64,000 bases of DNA from a virus. The stretch covers positions 1 to 64,000 of IMG/VR virus record IMGVR_UViG_3300010403_000002; one strand, given 5' to 3'. Made by a program: the position numbers and the translations under genes. Positions 41,947 to 49,328 of the stretch are shown piece by piece (position 1 is the first letter of the stretch; every line of letters starts with the position of its first letter). Under the pieces are notes generated by a model, which ran no database searches, had not been told where the DNA came from, and saw nothing but the letters and a program-made list of their open reading frames with translations.

Positions 41947-41959
41947 AAGATGAACATTC

Positions 41960-42295
41960 TTACGCTCGCATCAGCGCGTATATAAGCTTGGCCTTTGTTG
42001 GCAGGCCCGCCGGTGCGGTATAGACGTAGATTTGATTAATGCGCTGGCTGCGCTCAGCTACCGTCCCGCTGATCTGTCGCGGGCATTTCATTCCGCGAAT
42101 GCCGTTGGTTAAGCGTACCTGGATTGTCGTCAGCAGTTGAACGTCAGCAGACCTGGAAGCCAGGAGCAAGAGTCGCTTCACTTCATCAAGCGAGAGCGGA
42201 CTGTAGGCGCGTTTGGGTTTGCCGTCGTATCGTGCGCCGCGCTCGTGCGGGCAGCGAGTATCCAGCAGTTGGTCTTGCATTGGTTCTCTTTTCAT
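41960..42295 (-). CDS. Early hypothetical protein
   Basis: The 111-residue product has GGGAGGT 8 nt before the ATG, which overlaps the upstream stop (ATGA). It contains RCPHERGARYDGKPKRAYSP and basic helices. No family is recognised; a nucleic acid-binding role is possible from the charge. Confidence 0.5.
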   Translation of the reverse strand: MKREPMQDQLLDTRCPHERGARYDGKPKRAYSPLSLDEVKRLLLLASRSADVQLLTTIQVRLTNGIRGMKCPRQISGTVAERSQRINQIYVYTAPAGLPTKAKLIYALMRA

Positions 42296-42663
42296 ATATC
42301 GAACCTCCCATAACGCTCGCCTTTTTGTAGCAAACTTGGCGCAACCATCACGGCTTTCTCGCGCTCGTCTTGCGCTGCTACGATCTGCTCGAAGTCGAGC
42401 GATTCGTCATCGTTCAGTTTCCGAACCATTGAATCGAGAAATGCCTTCGCTGGCGATTGCTCAATCCTTGGCGCGTGTGACCGTCGCCCCTTGTCAGTCA
42501 CCGCAGGCATCGTGGCGGCGCGCTCAGCACGAACAATCTCGTGCAGTAGCAAGCTGACCTTGGCTGCCGACTCCTTGGCTTGCTCGAAGCGCTCAGCGGC
42601 GACGTGTTGTTCGAGCGCGTCGAGGTGCATAGCTAGCTGTTGTTTCAGGTCAGCGGTGTTCAC
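42292..42663 (-). CDS. Helical early protein, GTG start
   Basis: The 123-residue product starts at a GTG (NTADLKQQLAMHL) overlapping the upstream TGA (GTGA), with AAAGGG upstream. It is helical throughout (LEQHVAAERFEQAKESAAKV). No family is recognised. Confidence 0.5.
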   Translation of the reverse strand: MNTADLKQQLAMHLDALEQHVAAERFEQAKESAAKVSLLLHEIVRAERAATMPAVTDKGRRSHAPRIEQSPAKAFLDSMVRKLNDDESLDFEQIVAAQDEREKAVMVAPSLLQKGERYGRFDI

Positions 42664-43067
42664 TTGGCTACCCTTTCCTGTGTGGCGGCGATTGGTGCAG
42701 TTTGTTGAAGTTCGGCGAGCAAGTCGCGCGCGGCTTCTAAAATCATAAAGGCTCGCATTTCGCCTTTGTCTATCCATCCAGTGCTGTCTGTTGCGCCGTT
42801 CCGCGCTGATCCGGGCAAGTCGGTCTCGCGCTCAATTAACGACAGGAGATCCTGAAGTATTTCTGCCACCTTCCCGTTCTCCGCATCGTTCCATAGCTGC
42901 ACAAAACGTTTTGCTACCCATTCATCTTCGCATTCAGCCAGATGCAAAAATAGGCCGCACTCGTTGTAGATGTGATAGCGCGTCACCTCTTGCGCGCCCG
43001 ACACAAAGTCCCGCTCGGTTTCTTGTTGATAGCGAATATGTATTGGTGTTTTTGCTTGTTCGCTCAT
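42660..43067 (-). CDS. Early hypothetical protein
   Basis: The 135-residue product has a strong GGGAGGT site before the ATG. A beta N-terminus (PIHIRYQQETERDF, RYHIYNECGLFLHLAECEDE) is followed by two long helices. No family is recognised. Confidence 0.5.
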   Translation of the reverse strand: MSEQAKTPIHIRYQQETERDFVSGAQEVTRYHIYNECGLFLHLAECEDEWVAKRFVQLWNDAENGKVAEILQDLLSLIERETDLPGSARNGATDSTGWIDKGEMRAFMILEAARDLLAELQQTAPIAATQERVAK

Positions 43068-43094
43068 CTTCTTTACCTCCCTCTACGTTGCCTT

Positions 43095-43382
43095 TCAGCG
43101 CAGCCCTTCGATAAGCCGCAGCGCCCGTTCTTTGGGCTGTTGCCGGGCTTTTGCTTTTGCAATCCACGCCGAACGCAGCGCCATCACTTCAACCTTGAGC
43201 AGTCGCACGATGGTGCGTTGGCCGTTCACCACGCGCACTCTCGTTAAACTGTCCGTGCCCCCCTTGCCGTCCCGCACTGTGTTTGGCGCGAGCGTTAAGA
43301 TTCGCCCTGCCTCGTTGCAGTCAATAAGTTCATCCGGGTCGTTGAGCGGTGCGGCCAGTTGGGTTTTGAGCTTGGCTTTCAT
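43095..43382 (-). CDS. Excisionase/MerR-like DNA-binding protein
   Basis: The 95-residue product from ATG 43382 (a GTG at 43400 is an alternative) contains DELIDCNEAGRILTLAPNTV followed by a wing-like RVVNGQRTIVRLLKVEV, as in AlpA/Xis winged helices. It is the first gene after the strong leftward promoter, opposite the integrase, so control of excision or of the early operon is likely. A 13-bp inverted repeat lies just upstream of its start. Confidence 0.6.
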   Translation of the reverse strand: MKAKLKTQLAAPLNDPDELIDCNEAGRILTLAPNTVRDGKGGTDSLTRVRVVNGQRTIVRLLKVEVMALRSAWIAKAKARQQPKERALRLIEGLR

Positions 43383-43400
43383 GGCGTGTCTCAGTCGCAC

Positions 43401-43451
43401 CCGCAGGAGTGGTCAACCCCATCCCTCAACGAAAATCAACCACTCCTGCGG
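43401..43451. repeat. 13-bp perfect inverted repeat in early leader
   Basis: CCGCAGGAGTGGT (43401-43413) is exactly complementary to ACCACTCCTGCGG (43439-43451), with a 25-nt loop. It lies in the 5' leader of the leftward early transcript, immediately before the alternative GTG of the excisionase-like gene. No U-tract follows on the minus strand, so an operator, anti-termination or translation-control hairpin is more likely than a terminator. Confidence 0.55.
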
Positions 43452-43535
43452 ACGCTTCACCTCAAAGTAGAAGCGGACGGCGCGTGCCGCTCGCCGCCAG
43501 CGAAGACCGTTAGTGGTTTCGCTGACGGATGACAG

Positions 43536-43563
43536 TGTATAGTAGAACTATACCGCTTGTCAA
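43536..43563 (-). promoter_or_regulatory. Strong leftward early promoter
   Basis: On the minus strand: consensus TTGACA (-35), a 16-nt spacer and TATACA (-10). The perfect operator 43537-43553 fills the spacer and the -10 region, so repressor binding would block polymerase directly. The promoter overlaps the 3' end of the regulator gene at 43560. Confidence 0.7.
43537..43553. promoter_or_regulatory. Operator: GTATAGT-N3-ACTATAC
   Basis: A perfect 7-3-7 palindrome, identical in its arms to the one at 43874-43890. A half-site (ACTATAC) follows at 43569-43575. It is the likely repressor site on the early promoter. Confidence 0.65.
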
Positions 43564-43790
43564 GTGAGACTATACACTTTTTGCAATTTTGCTCTCGGTA
43601 CGATATTATAGGCAATCAGCAGACGCAGTAAGGTGCTACCTCTCGGCTCGGATTCGCCGGTCTCGTATTGTGAGACCGCCCCTTTTGTAACCTTTAGTAA
43701 GTCGGCAACTTGCACTTGAGTGAGTCCGGCTTTCCGGCGTGCCTTTTGTAACTTTTTGGGGTCAAGTTTGATCTCCAGAAGATTATCCAT
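43560..43790 (-). CDS. XRE-family regulator (Cro-like)
   Basis: The 76-residue, single-domain helix-turn-helix product has LTQVQVADLLKVTKGAVSQY and ETGESEPRGSTLLRLLIAY. It is transcribed divergently from the larger cI-like gene. A TTGACT-17-GATAAT promoter places the transcript start about 3 nt before the ATG, so translation is probably leaderless. It may compete for the TAGT-N3-ACTA operators and favour lytic growth. Roles of the two regulators are inferred from size and position. Confidence 0.8.
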   Translation of the reverse strand: MDNLLEIKLDPKKLQKARRKAGLTQVQVADLLKVTKGAVSQYETGESEPRGSTLLRLLIAYNIVPRAKLQKVYSLT

Positions 43791-43799
43791 AGCGGGCCA

Positions 43800-43828
43800 A
43801 TTATCCCTACCTCCCTAGGCGAAGTCAA
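43800..43828 (-). promoter_or_regulatory. Promoter of Cro-like gene (leaderless)
   Basis: On the minus strand: TTGACT, a 17-nt spacer and GATAAT. The predicted start near 43793 leaves almost no 5' leader before ATG 43790. The -35 abuts an operator-like AGT-agc-ACTATAC at 43828-43840. Confidence 0.55.
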
Positions 43829-43890
43829 GTAGCACTATACAGAAAAAAGTAGTCAAACTAGACAAGAAGGAATGTATAGTGGGACTATAC
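43828..43890. promoter_or_regulatory. Operator cluster between divergent regulators
   Basis: Three sites share the core TAGT/AGT-N3-ACTA: AGTagcACTATAC (43828-43840), TAGTcaaACTA (43850-43860) and the perfect GTATAGTgggACTATAC (43874-43890). The last ends 2 nt before the cI-like ATG and contains a TATAGT that may be that gene's -10 element. Confidence 0.6.
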
Positions 43891-43892
43891 CT

Positions 43893-44294
43893 ATGAGCAA
43901 GGATAAGCAGACTTTCGGGCAGTGGCTGTACGCAGCGCGTCGTAGTAGGAAACTGACGCAACAGGGTCTGTCGGATAAGACGAACGGTGCGGTGAGCAAG
44001 GCCTACATCAGCTTATTGGAAACTGACCGGCTCACGAATAAAGGGCGGGCACATCAGCCTAGCCAGGACGCCTTGAAGGCGATAGCGAGGGCGCTGGATA
44101 TTCCTTTAGGTGAGGCGATGCAGGCGGCGGGATGGGACATTACCTTGCCAGTGAAACACATGACCCGTGTTCATCGCATTGCGGCATTGTTCGAGCAGGT
44201 TCCCGAAGTCCAGCAAGTCACCTTTGAAGAGGATAACGATGAGTGGCTTGGCGTACTTGAAAACAAAATTAAGCGGCTCGTAGAAGAGCCATAA
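43893..44294 (+). CDS. XRE-family repressor (cI-like)
   Basis: The 133-residue product starts at ATG 43893 (an in-frame ATG at 43872 would overlap the operator). Its HTH contains QWLYAARRSRKLTQQGLSDK and KAYISLLETDRL, with SQDALKAIARALDIPLGEAM as the dimer-like extension. A C-terminal acidic helix (FEEDNDEWLGVLENKIKRLV) follows and no LexA-type autopeptidase is present. Inactivation is therefore more likely to depend on the ImmA-like peptidase encoded next. It is probably the lysogeny repressor. Confidence 0.75.
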   Translation: MSKDKQTFGQWLYAARRSRKLTQQGLSDKTNGAVSKAYISLLETDRLTNKGRAHQPSQDALKAIARALDIPLGEAMQAAGWDITLPVKHMTRVHRIAALFEQVPEVQQVTFEEDNDEWLGVLENKIKRLVEEP

Positions 44295-44345
44295 TATCAC
44301 CTGTAGTATCACTTGCTGGATTGGCCTTACAGACAGGAGGCCACC

Positions 44346-44768
44346 TTGAAAACTATTCCTCAACGCCTATGCAAGCTCGGCTGGAACCGGCGCGTCCTTA
44401 CCTACGCTGATTTCGAACAAGCCTGCGAAGACGATCAGATCACTGTCATTACGAAGCATCTGCCCGACGACCTGGGGCAGTACCGCATCGAACAGAGCAG
44501 GGAAGTGATTACGCTCGACCGCGCATTGCACGACCCGCTGCGCGTCTTCGTTGCCTTTCACGAGTTTGGTCACGCGCTCTATCACGTGCCAGGGCATTAC
44601 GGGTTGCACGCGAAGACCGAGCTTGAGGCTGACGTGATCGCCGTGGTGGCGTTGCTGCCGCGACCGTTACTTTACAAGTTATCACCCGGAGAGATTTCCG
44701 AAGCGCTGGGCTATCCACTCTCGCTGATTGATGAGCGGTATAGCATCTTGCGCAACCTTCAACTTTAA
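44346..44768 (+). CDS. ImmA/IrrE-type metallopeptidase
   Basis: The 140-residue product starts at a TTG 5 nt after AGGAGG. The zinc motif FHEFGHALYH (His72, Glu73, His76) and a downstream ELEAD (third ligand) define the family. Members cleave XRE repressors encoded beside them to trigger induction, so the 43893 product is the likely substrate. The TAA overlaps the integrase ATG (TAATG). Confidence 0.85.
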   Translation: MKTIPQRLCKLGWNRRVLTYADFEQACEDDQITVITKHLPDDLGQYRIEQSREVITLDRALHDPLRVFVAFHEFGHALYHVPGHYGLHAKTELEADVIAVVALLPRPLLYKLSPGEISEALGYPLSLIDERYSILRNLQL

Positions 44769-45958
44769 TGGCAATCAAGAAAGTCTACAGCAAACGACAG
44801 AAGGCGCACGTCTGGGGCTTTGACGTGTGGGTCGGCGGTCGGCGCAAGCGTGACTTCGCCTTTGCCACCAAGCGCGAAGCCGAAGACGCTGAGGCGGCGC
44901 TCAAGCTCGCTGCGCGGGCCGACAAGTACGGCCTGGCACGCGAGCGGGTGAAAATTACCGTGGCCGATCTGGTCGAAGCCCGCGCCGCCGCCTTGCTCGC
45001 CGCTGAGAAAGAAGGGAAGGACTGGAACCGGCGGCGCGCGGTCAAGGTGCTCCGCGCGTGGCTGAAGACGCTGCCCGCCGGTCTTGCGGTGGTTGAGGTA
45101 AAGACCGCGCACGTGAGCAAATATCTTGAGCAGCGGCGACCACACTTAAAGCAATGGTCGCTGATCCACGAACTCAGCCACATACGTTCCTGCTTGAGCA
45201 GCGCGCCGAATCACTTTCCCGGATTGCAAGACTACCAGCCGCCGAAGATGCCATCGCTGCCTGCGCCACGCCGGGGCCGCGAGCGCGTGCTTGAGCCTGA
45301 AGAGTTGGAGAAGATCCAAGCTCAACTGCGCGCGCCCTGGCCGCGTGCATCCGCGCGTGATTGCAAGCGCCGTGCGGTGTTGGCCGACTTCCTGGAATTC
45401 CTGGTGCTGACTGGGATGCGCCAGGGCGAAGCCGGGCGGCTGCGCCAAGCCGATGTCAATCTGCGTTGGCATACGGCGCGCGTGGAGGCGACGAAGACCG
45501 ACACGGTGCGCACCGTCCATTTGAACGCGCGTGCTGAAGAGATCGTCAGACGACAATTGGAAGGGAATCAGACTGACTGGGTGTGGCCGAACGAGCAGGG
45601 AACTGGCTCTTACAAAATCCATCGCACCGTCTTGAAGAAATGGTGCAAGCGCGCGGGTGTCGTCTATGGTAATAACGTGGCTGGTGGTTTCGTCCCTCAC
45701 GACTCGCGCCACACGTCGGCAACTGAGATGCTTCGTGCTGGCGCAGATCTCCCGACCGTTGGCGCGGTACTTGGCCATTCAGATATGACCATGACGATGC
45801 GCTATGGTCATACCTCACCCACTCAGCAACGCGCGGCGATTGACAGGCTTGCTGAGTATGGCGTCCATTTGGAGTCTAAAGTTCGTCTAAACGACAGACC
45901 GCTAACGGAGTCCCAGAGCGGGCAGAGCGAAGCCGAAGCACTGCGAAAAACTTCCTAA
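44768..45958 (+). CDS. int: Tyrosine-recombinase integrase
   Basis: The 396-residue product has an N-terminal arm-binding beta domain (KKVYSKRQKAHVWGFDVWVG), a SAM-like core-binding domain (about residues 62-150) and the catalytic domain. Arg218 (GMRQGEAGRL), Lys243, His311 and Arg314 (HDSRHTSATEML), His337 (LGHSDMTMTMRYGH) and nucleophile Tyr346 are all present, so it should be active. It inserts phage DNA at the host att site. The C-terminal tail after Tyr is about 50 residues, longer than usual. Confidence 0.95.
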   Translation: MAIKKVYSKRQKAHVWGFDVWVGGRRKRDFAFATKREAEDAEAALKLAARADKYGLARERVKITVADLVEARAAALLAAEKEGKDWNRRRAVKVLRAWLKTLPAGLAVVEVKTAHVSKYLEQRRPHLKQWSLIHELSHIRSCLSSAPNHFPGLQDYQPPKMPSLPAPRRGRERVLEPEELEKIQAQLRAPWPRASARDCKRRAVLADFLEFLVLTGMRQGEAGRLRQADVNLRWHTARVEATKTDTVRTVHLNARAEEIVRRQLEGNQTDWVWPNEQGTGSYKIHRTVLKKWCKRAGVVYGNNVAGGFVPHDSRHTSATEMLRAGADLPTVGAVLGHSDMTMTMRYGHTSPTQQRAAIDRLAEYGVHLESKVRLNDRPLTESQSGQSEAEALRKTS

Positions 45959-46156
45959 GTCACTGTCTGGTTTGCTTTATCTTGTCACCGGTAGACTTAA
46001 TCGAATAATCCAACCAGCCGCGCTCGTTGCTGTTCTTGCTACGGGCGAGGAATCTGGCTGAATTTCTCACGCTTGCAACCTCAAGCAGCGCAGCGCCTTG
46101 CGGACAGGTTTGGCGTTTGGTCTGGCAGCGCGAATGATTGGAGTCTATAATTCGTC
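45869..46156. repeat. 19-nt direct repeat at integrase 3' end
   Basis: TTGGAGTCTAAAGTTCGTC (45869-45887, encoding LESKVR in the integrase tail) recurs as TTGGAGTCTATAATTCGTC (46138-46156), with 17 of 19 bases identical and the same codon phase. It may be an arm-type integrase site, an att core copy or a relic of a 3'-end duplication. Confidence 0.45.
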
Positions 46157-46254
46157 CACAAAATTCCTTGCTTGTGCCCATGCTTCTGTGATATAGCGTG
46201 CTCATTCTGGAGCATCAATGACACACTTACTCACAAACCAAAAGGCGAACACAC
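45959..46254. other. Gene-free region after integrase (candidate attP)
   Basis: These 296 bp hold no well-supported gene; an 81-codon minus-strand ORF (45960-46205) has no ribosome-binding site or recognisable features. The position directly beyond int and the repeat copy at 46138 make it the natural place for attP, but no tRNA-like core is visible. Confidence 0.35.
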
Positions 46255-46449
46255 TTGAACGAACCTCATGCGGAGGCTGGTGCCGCTCGTACAATGTCGC
46301 CAGTAGAAATGCAGGTTGCTTTTGAGAAACTGACCAAGCGCGTGCTCCAACTTGAAGACGAGCGCGCGCGTGAAAAACAACGAGCAGAGAAGCGGCGCGC
46401 GGCTTGGCAAGGCGCGCTGGGTTGGCTCAAGCAGCTTGCTGAAAACTGA
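46255..46449 (+). CDS. Small coiled-coil protein
   Basis: The 64-residue product from a TTG start (AAAGGCG upstream) or a shorter version from MSPVEMQVAFEKL. It is a charged coiled coil (VLQLEDERAREKQRAEKRRA) with an amphipathic C-terminus (WQGALGWLKQLAEN). It lies just before the lysis terminator; a lysis regulator is possible but unproven. Confidence 0.45.
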   Translation: MNEPHAEAGAARTMSPVEMQVAFEKLTKRVLQLEDERAREKQRAEKRRAAWQGALGWLKQLAEN

Positions 46450-46472
46450 ATAGGCTTTGATCCTGGATTTTG

Positions 46473-46537
46473 GCCGCCGTTTGACTGGTTTGATCTCAAT
46501 GAGATTTTGCTGGTGAGACGGCGGCTTTTGTTGTTTT
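46473..46537 (+). terminator. Hairpin with U-tract ending at endolysin start
   Basis: GCCGCCGTTT (46473-46482) pairs with AGACGGCGGC (46516-46525; eight Watson-Crick pairs, one wobble, one more pair). The loop holds a second hairpin ATCTC-AAT-GAGAT. TTTTGTTGTTTT follows directly and abuts the ATG at 46538. It looks like an intrinsic terminator, but the next gene has no room for a Shine-Dalgarno. Confidence 0.65.
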
Positions 46538-47200
46538 ATGGCCACTGTAAGCGCCGCACAACTCCGTCAGATTTGCCCGCGCCTCAAATTGGAGGCAGCG
46601 CAAACCTGGGTGCCTTTTCTCAACGAGGCGGCGGCTCGGTTCGATATTTCAGCCAATGCAGACCGGCTGGCCGCGTGGCTGGCCCAGGCCGCGCACGAAT
46701 CCGGCGAATTTAGCAAGGGCCGCGAGAATATGAATTACACCTCAGTGGCGCGCATCCGTGCGGTCTTCAAGCGCGTGAGTATGCCGGGGGTGCATCGCCG
46801 GACCAATCCTGAACTACAAGCCTATGTGCGAGCGCCGGAGCAGTTCGCAAACTTCATCTACTCGCACCTACTCGGCAACGGCAACGAGGCGAGTGGCGAC
46901 GGCTGGGCATATCGAGGTGGCGGTAGTATCGGGCTGACCGGGCGTGCGCAATATCGGGAATGCGGTCGAGCGATTGGGTTGCCACTTGAACAGAAGCCGG
47001 AATTGATCGAGCGGCCATTGGCCGGCGCGCTTTCGGCGGCGTGGTTCTGGCACAAGCGCGGCTTGAACAAGGTGGTGGACGAGACGGAAGGGGAAAGGGA
47101 AACGCGGGAGGTCACGCTGCTAACCAATGGTGGATTCAATGGGTTGGCTGATCGGCTGATGTATGCGGAGAGGGCTGAGCAAGCGTTCGGGTTGAAATGA
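46538..47200 (+). CDS. GH19 chitinase-like endolysin
   Basis: The 220-residue product has LAAWLAQAAHESGEFSKGRE (catalytic Glu54 region), NMNYTSVARI and GDGWAYRGGGSIGLTGRAQY, which define the GH19 lysozyme/chitinase fold used by many Gram-negative phages. It cleaves glycan bonds in peptidoglycan to release virions. There is no signal peptide, so it needs a holin; candidate membrane proteins follow. The ATG directly abuts a terminator U-tract. Confidence 0.9.
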   Translation: MATVSAAQLRQICPRLKLEAAQTWVPFLNEAAARFDISANADRLAAWLAQAAHESGEFSKGRENMNYTSVARIRAVFKRVSMPGVHRRTNPELQAYVRAPEQFANFIYSHLLGNGNEASGDGWAYRGGGSIGLTGRAQYRECGRAIGLPLEQKPELIERPLAGALSAAWFWHKRGLNKVVDETEGERETREVTLLTNGGFNGLADRLMYAERAEQAFGLK

Positions 47201-47426
47201 GAGATGGGAGTATCCAGGCAACTGAGGCGGACATCCGACGGCATAGGGCTGAGTGTTGGAGTCCTAGCTGTAGGCGCCGGGCTTGGTTTTGTAATTGGTG
47301 CGGGTGGCATTGGTGCTGGTCGCATGCTTGGCGTGATCTACGCTGGGGTGGTGGCTCTTTTGGTTTTGGACTCAGGACGCTGCGGTTGAGATGGCCGTTT
47401 TAGTTTGGAGCAAGCGTTCGGGTTGA
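47177..47426 (+). repeat. 19-bp repeat flanking small membrane gene
   Basis: GAGCAAGCGTTCGGGTTGA occurs at 47177-47195 (the last codons of the endolysin) and again, identically, at 47408-47426. The 231-bp interval contains the small membrane ORF at 47204. The second copy looks like a duplicated endolysin 3' end left by insertion of that gene. Confidence 0.6.
47204..47389 (+). CDS. Small two-span membrane protein, holin candidate
   Basis: The 61-residue product has a basic N-terminus (MGVSRQLRRTSDG) and two Gly/Val/Ala-rich helices (LSVGVLAVGAGLGFVIGAGG, LGVIYAGVVALLVL). It starts 4 nt after the endolysin stop. The size and topology suit a class II holin, but ribosome-binding support is weak. 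It lies between the 19-bp repeats, so it may be a recent insertion. Confidence 0.45.
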   Translation: MGVSRQLRRTSDGIGLSVGVLAVGAGLGFVIGAGGIGAGRMLGVIYAGVVALLVLDSGRCG

Positions 47427-47441
47427 GGTAATAGGTGAACA

Positions 47442-48002
47442 ATGTCAGACATCGAAGACCTGCAGTTAAAGCATCCGGAACTCGCAGCGCGGCTGATCGC
47501 CTTCGCGCAAGAACTGGCGCCCCTCGGCGGCAGGCTGAAGATTGACATGCCGGGTAATTATCCCGCGCCGCAGTCTGCCACTCCCACCCCAAACGCTGAC
47601 CGGGCTGTCCTGGCGGCTCAGCCCGCCAAGGGCGAGGTGACAAAAGATCAAGCCGCTAGCTGGGCGCGGGCCGGACTCACGGCGGTCTCGTCTGCCGTGG
47701 CTATGCTCGGCGCACTGGGGTGGCTTGGCTGGATCAAGCCGGAACACCTAAGCACTTTGAATAATCCAGCACTGGCCGGGCTGTTGAGCGGTGTCATCTT
47801 TGCTGCGGCGCGGCTGTGGAGTTTGTATCAGAGCAAGAAGAAGGCAACGGAGAAGTCCCAAGAGGTCACGACTGCTCTACACACGTCGCCGCTCAAGGCC
47901 GACGAGACGCCGGTGAGCGTGGAAGAAGTCAAAGCTAAAACGAAAGAAGTTGTGCAACAAGCTCAGGTAAGTGATAACGCGGTGAAAGGGGAAGGGAAAT
48001 AA
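47442..48002 (+). CDS. Membrane protein, holin-like candidate
   Basis: The 186-residue product has AGGTGA upstream. A soluble N-terminus of about 85 residues precedes two hydrophobic helices (AVSSAVAMLGALGWLGWI, PALAGLLSGVIFAAARLWSL) and a charged, Lys/Glu-rich tail. Two spans next to the endolysin suggest a holin or lysis regulator. No named family is recognised. Confidence 0.55.
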   Translation: MSDIEDLQLKHPELAARLIAFAQELAPLGGRLKIDMPGNYPAPQSATPTPNADRAVLAAQPAKGEVTKDQAASWARAGLTAVSSAVAMLGALGWLGWIKPEHLSTLNNPALAGLLSGVIFAAARLWSLYQSKKKATEKSQEVTTALHTSPLKADETPVSVEEVKAKTKEVVQQAQVSDNAVKGEGK

Positions 48003-48005
48003 CCA

Positions 48006-48140
48006 TGCCATTTTTTCACGGCTGGGGATGGTTCAATGCGGGCGCGGCGCATTCAGTAAAGGCGCGCAGGAAAGATCGCAACAAGCGCGCGAAATCCCGC
48101 CGCGCAATGGTCAAAGCTTCAAGAAAGGGAAACCGATGAA
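48006..48140 (+). CDS. 44-residue basic peptide
   Basis: It starts MPFFHGWGWFNAGAAHSVKA and continues with a strongly Arg/Lys-rich tail. GGGAAA lies upstream, and the TGA overlaps the next ATG (ATGA). It may bind nucleic acid or membranes; the function is unknown. Confidence 0.5.
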
Positions 48141-48297
48141 AGGAAAAATATACCGGCTGCGGATTTGCCGCTGGCACTTTGCGGTTAGCTTTGGCCACTT
48201 CACATGGCGTCACTGGTCACAGAAGAGTTGGCCTCTGCCCGCCGGATCATTCGCCTTTGGTTTTGGCTGTCTGACTTATATGCGAGGTATTGCCTGA
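48137..48297 (+). CDS. 53-residue aromatic-rich peptide
   Basis: The start MKGKIYRLRICRWHFAVSFG overlaps the previous stop (ATGA) and the TGA overlaps the next ATG (TGATG). It is rich in Trp, His and Phe, with one moderately hydrophobic segment near the C-terminus. Function unknown. Confidence 0.5.
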
Positions 48298-48899
48298 TGA
48301 AACGTTATTTACTCTATCTCGTGCTGGCGCTGGCGCTGGCGTCGCAAACGGCCTGCCCATTTGCCACGGCCAATAACGCGATTGACAACATCCTGCTCAA
48401 CACTGAGCGCGCGGCTCGTTACATTGATCGCAGCAGTGAGATGGTGCATGAGCTTTACTGCCCGACTTGCGAGACGCACTTTCTCAAGAAAGAGACCGAG
48501 CTACAGCTTCAACAAAACCTGCTGACCGCGCAGGAAAAGCTGGCGCGAGCTTATGGCGCGCTACGGGCCTCTGGCATTGATACCGGTAAGATCACGCTGA
48601 CGCCGGCGCGGAAAGCCGACATCGAGAGCAATCTGACCGCGCTCAGGGTCGGGCTGCCGACGGGGAGCGAGATCGGCCCTGGCACTTCGGCGTCTGCTAA
48701 GTTGCAAGGCATCCTCGCGCCACTTGATCGAGCGGTCAGCGATGTTCTCTTGCAATTGTCGAAAGTGAAAGTCGCGCAAGCTGGCACGACCTTTCAACTC
48801 TCAGCCGCGCAGACGATGCGCGTGCAGTCTCGAATTAACCATTACGTCACTATTGGTCTATTGCCTATATCCACGACCGAGGAAAAGGCGGAACGATGA
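48297..48899 (+). CDS. Secreted or lipoprotein-like lysis-region protein
   Basis: The 200-residue product has a signal-like N-terminus (MKRYLLYLVLALALASQTAC); the Cys could be lipidated although the lipobox is not canonical. The mature part is helical with a CPTC pair and long amphipathic helices. In the lysis cluster it may play an outer-membrane (spanin-like) role, but it is larger than typical o-spanins. Confidence 0.5.
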   Translation: MKRYLLYLVLALALASQTACPFATANNAIDNILLNTERAARYIDRSSEMVHELYCPTCETHFLKKETELQLQQNLLTAQEKLARAYGALRASGIDTGKITLTPARKADIESNLTALRVGLPTGSEIGPGTSASAKLQGILAPLDRAVSDVLLQLSKVKVAQAGTTFQLSAAQTMRVQSRINHYVTIGLLPISTTEEKAER

Positions 48900-49249
48900 A
48901 TGTAGCATTCTTAGACACGCTAGGGTTGATTGGGCAAATTGCGGCTGGCTTTCTGCCGCCTGGGATCAGTAGCAAGGTTGCCAATGCTATCAACCTCGCC
49001 ATTGCTGGCATTCATGACGTTCAGTCGGAGATCGCAAACGAAGCGCGCTTGCGTGGTATTCCGCCTGAACAGCTACACGCTCAATTGATTGCTGAGAATG
49101 ATGCGCTGATGGCTGAGAGCGGCCAAGAAAGCGTAGCGCAGCACATCCGGGATCGGATTGCTGAGACTCAAAGGACGACGCCACCTGTCGCACCGCAGAC
49201 TGTTCAAAAAACGCAAGGGCGAAAGGCGGCGCGCAAAAAGAGCAAGTAG
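48896..49249 (+). CDS. Lysis-region hypothetical protein
   Basis: The 117-residue product overlaps the previous stop (ATGA). A hydrophobic N-terminal third (LDTLGLIGQIAAGFLPPGIS) is followed by helices and a Lys/Arg-rich C-terminus (GRKAARKKSK). No family is recognised. Confidence 0.5.
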   Translation: MNVAFLDTLGLIGQIAAGFLPPGISSKVANAINLAIAGIHDVQSEIANEARLRGIPPEQLHAQLIAENDALMAESGQESVAQHIRDRIAETQRTTPPVAPQTVQKTQGRKAARKKSK

Positions 49250-49328
49250 CACGCTGCTGAAACCTGGCCCGCACTCTCCGCAAGGATTGATGTGGGGTCT
49301 CACAATTCATAAGGGTTCTCTTCGGAGC

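Larger units (their letters stand above)
41611..41959 (-). other. Gene-free structured leader region
   Basis: No gene is supported in these 349 bp, which interrupt an otherwise gapless operon. It contains a hairpin AGGGCTAG/CTAGCCTT near 41720-41745, a pseudoknot-forming segment (41785-41854) and two GC-rich stems (41885-41946). Confidence 0.5.

Noticed and set aside
45960-46205. 81-codon minus-strand ORF after the integrase
   Set aside because: No ribosome-binding site, no domain and no coupling with neighbours; the gap is more likely attP or regulatory DNA.
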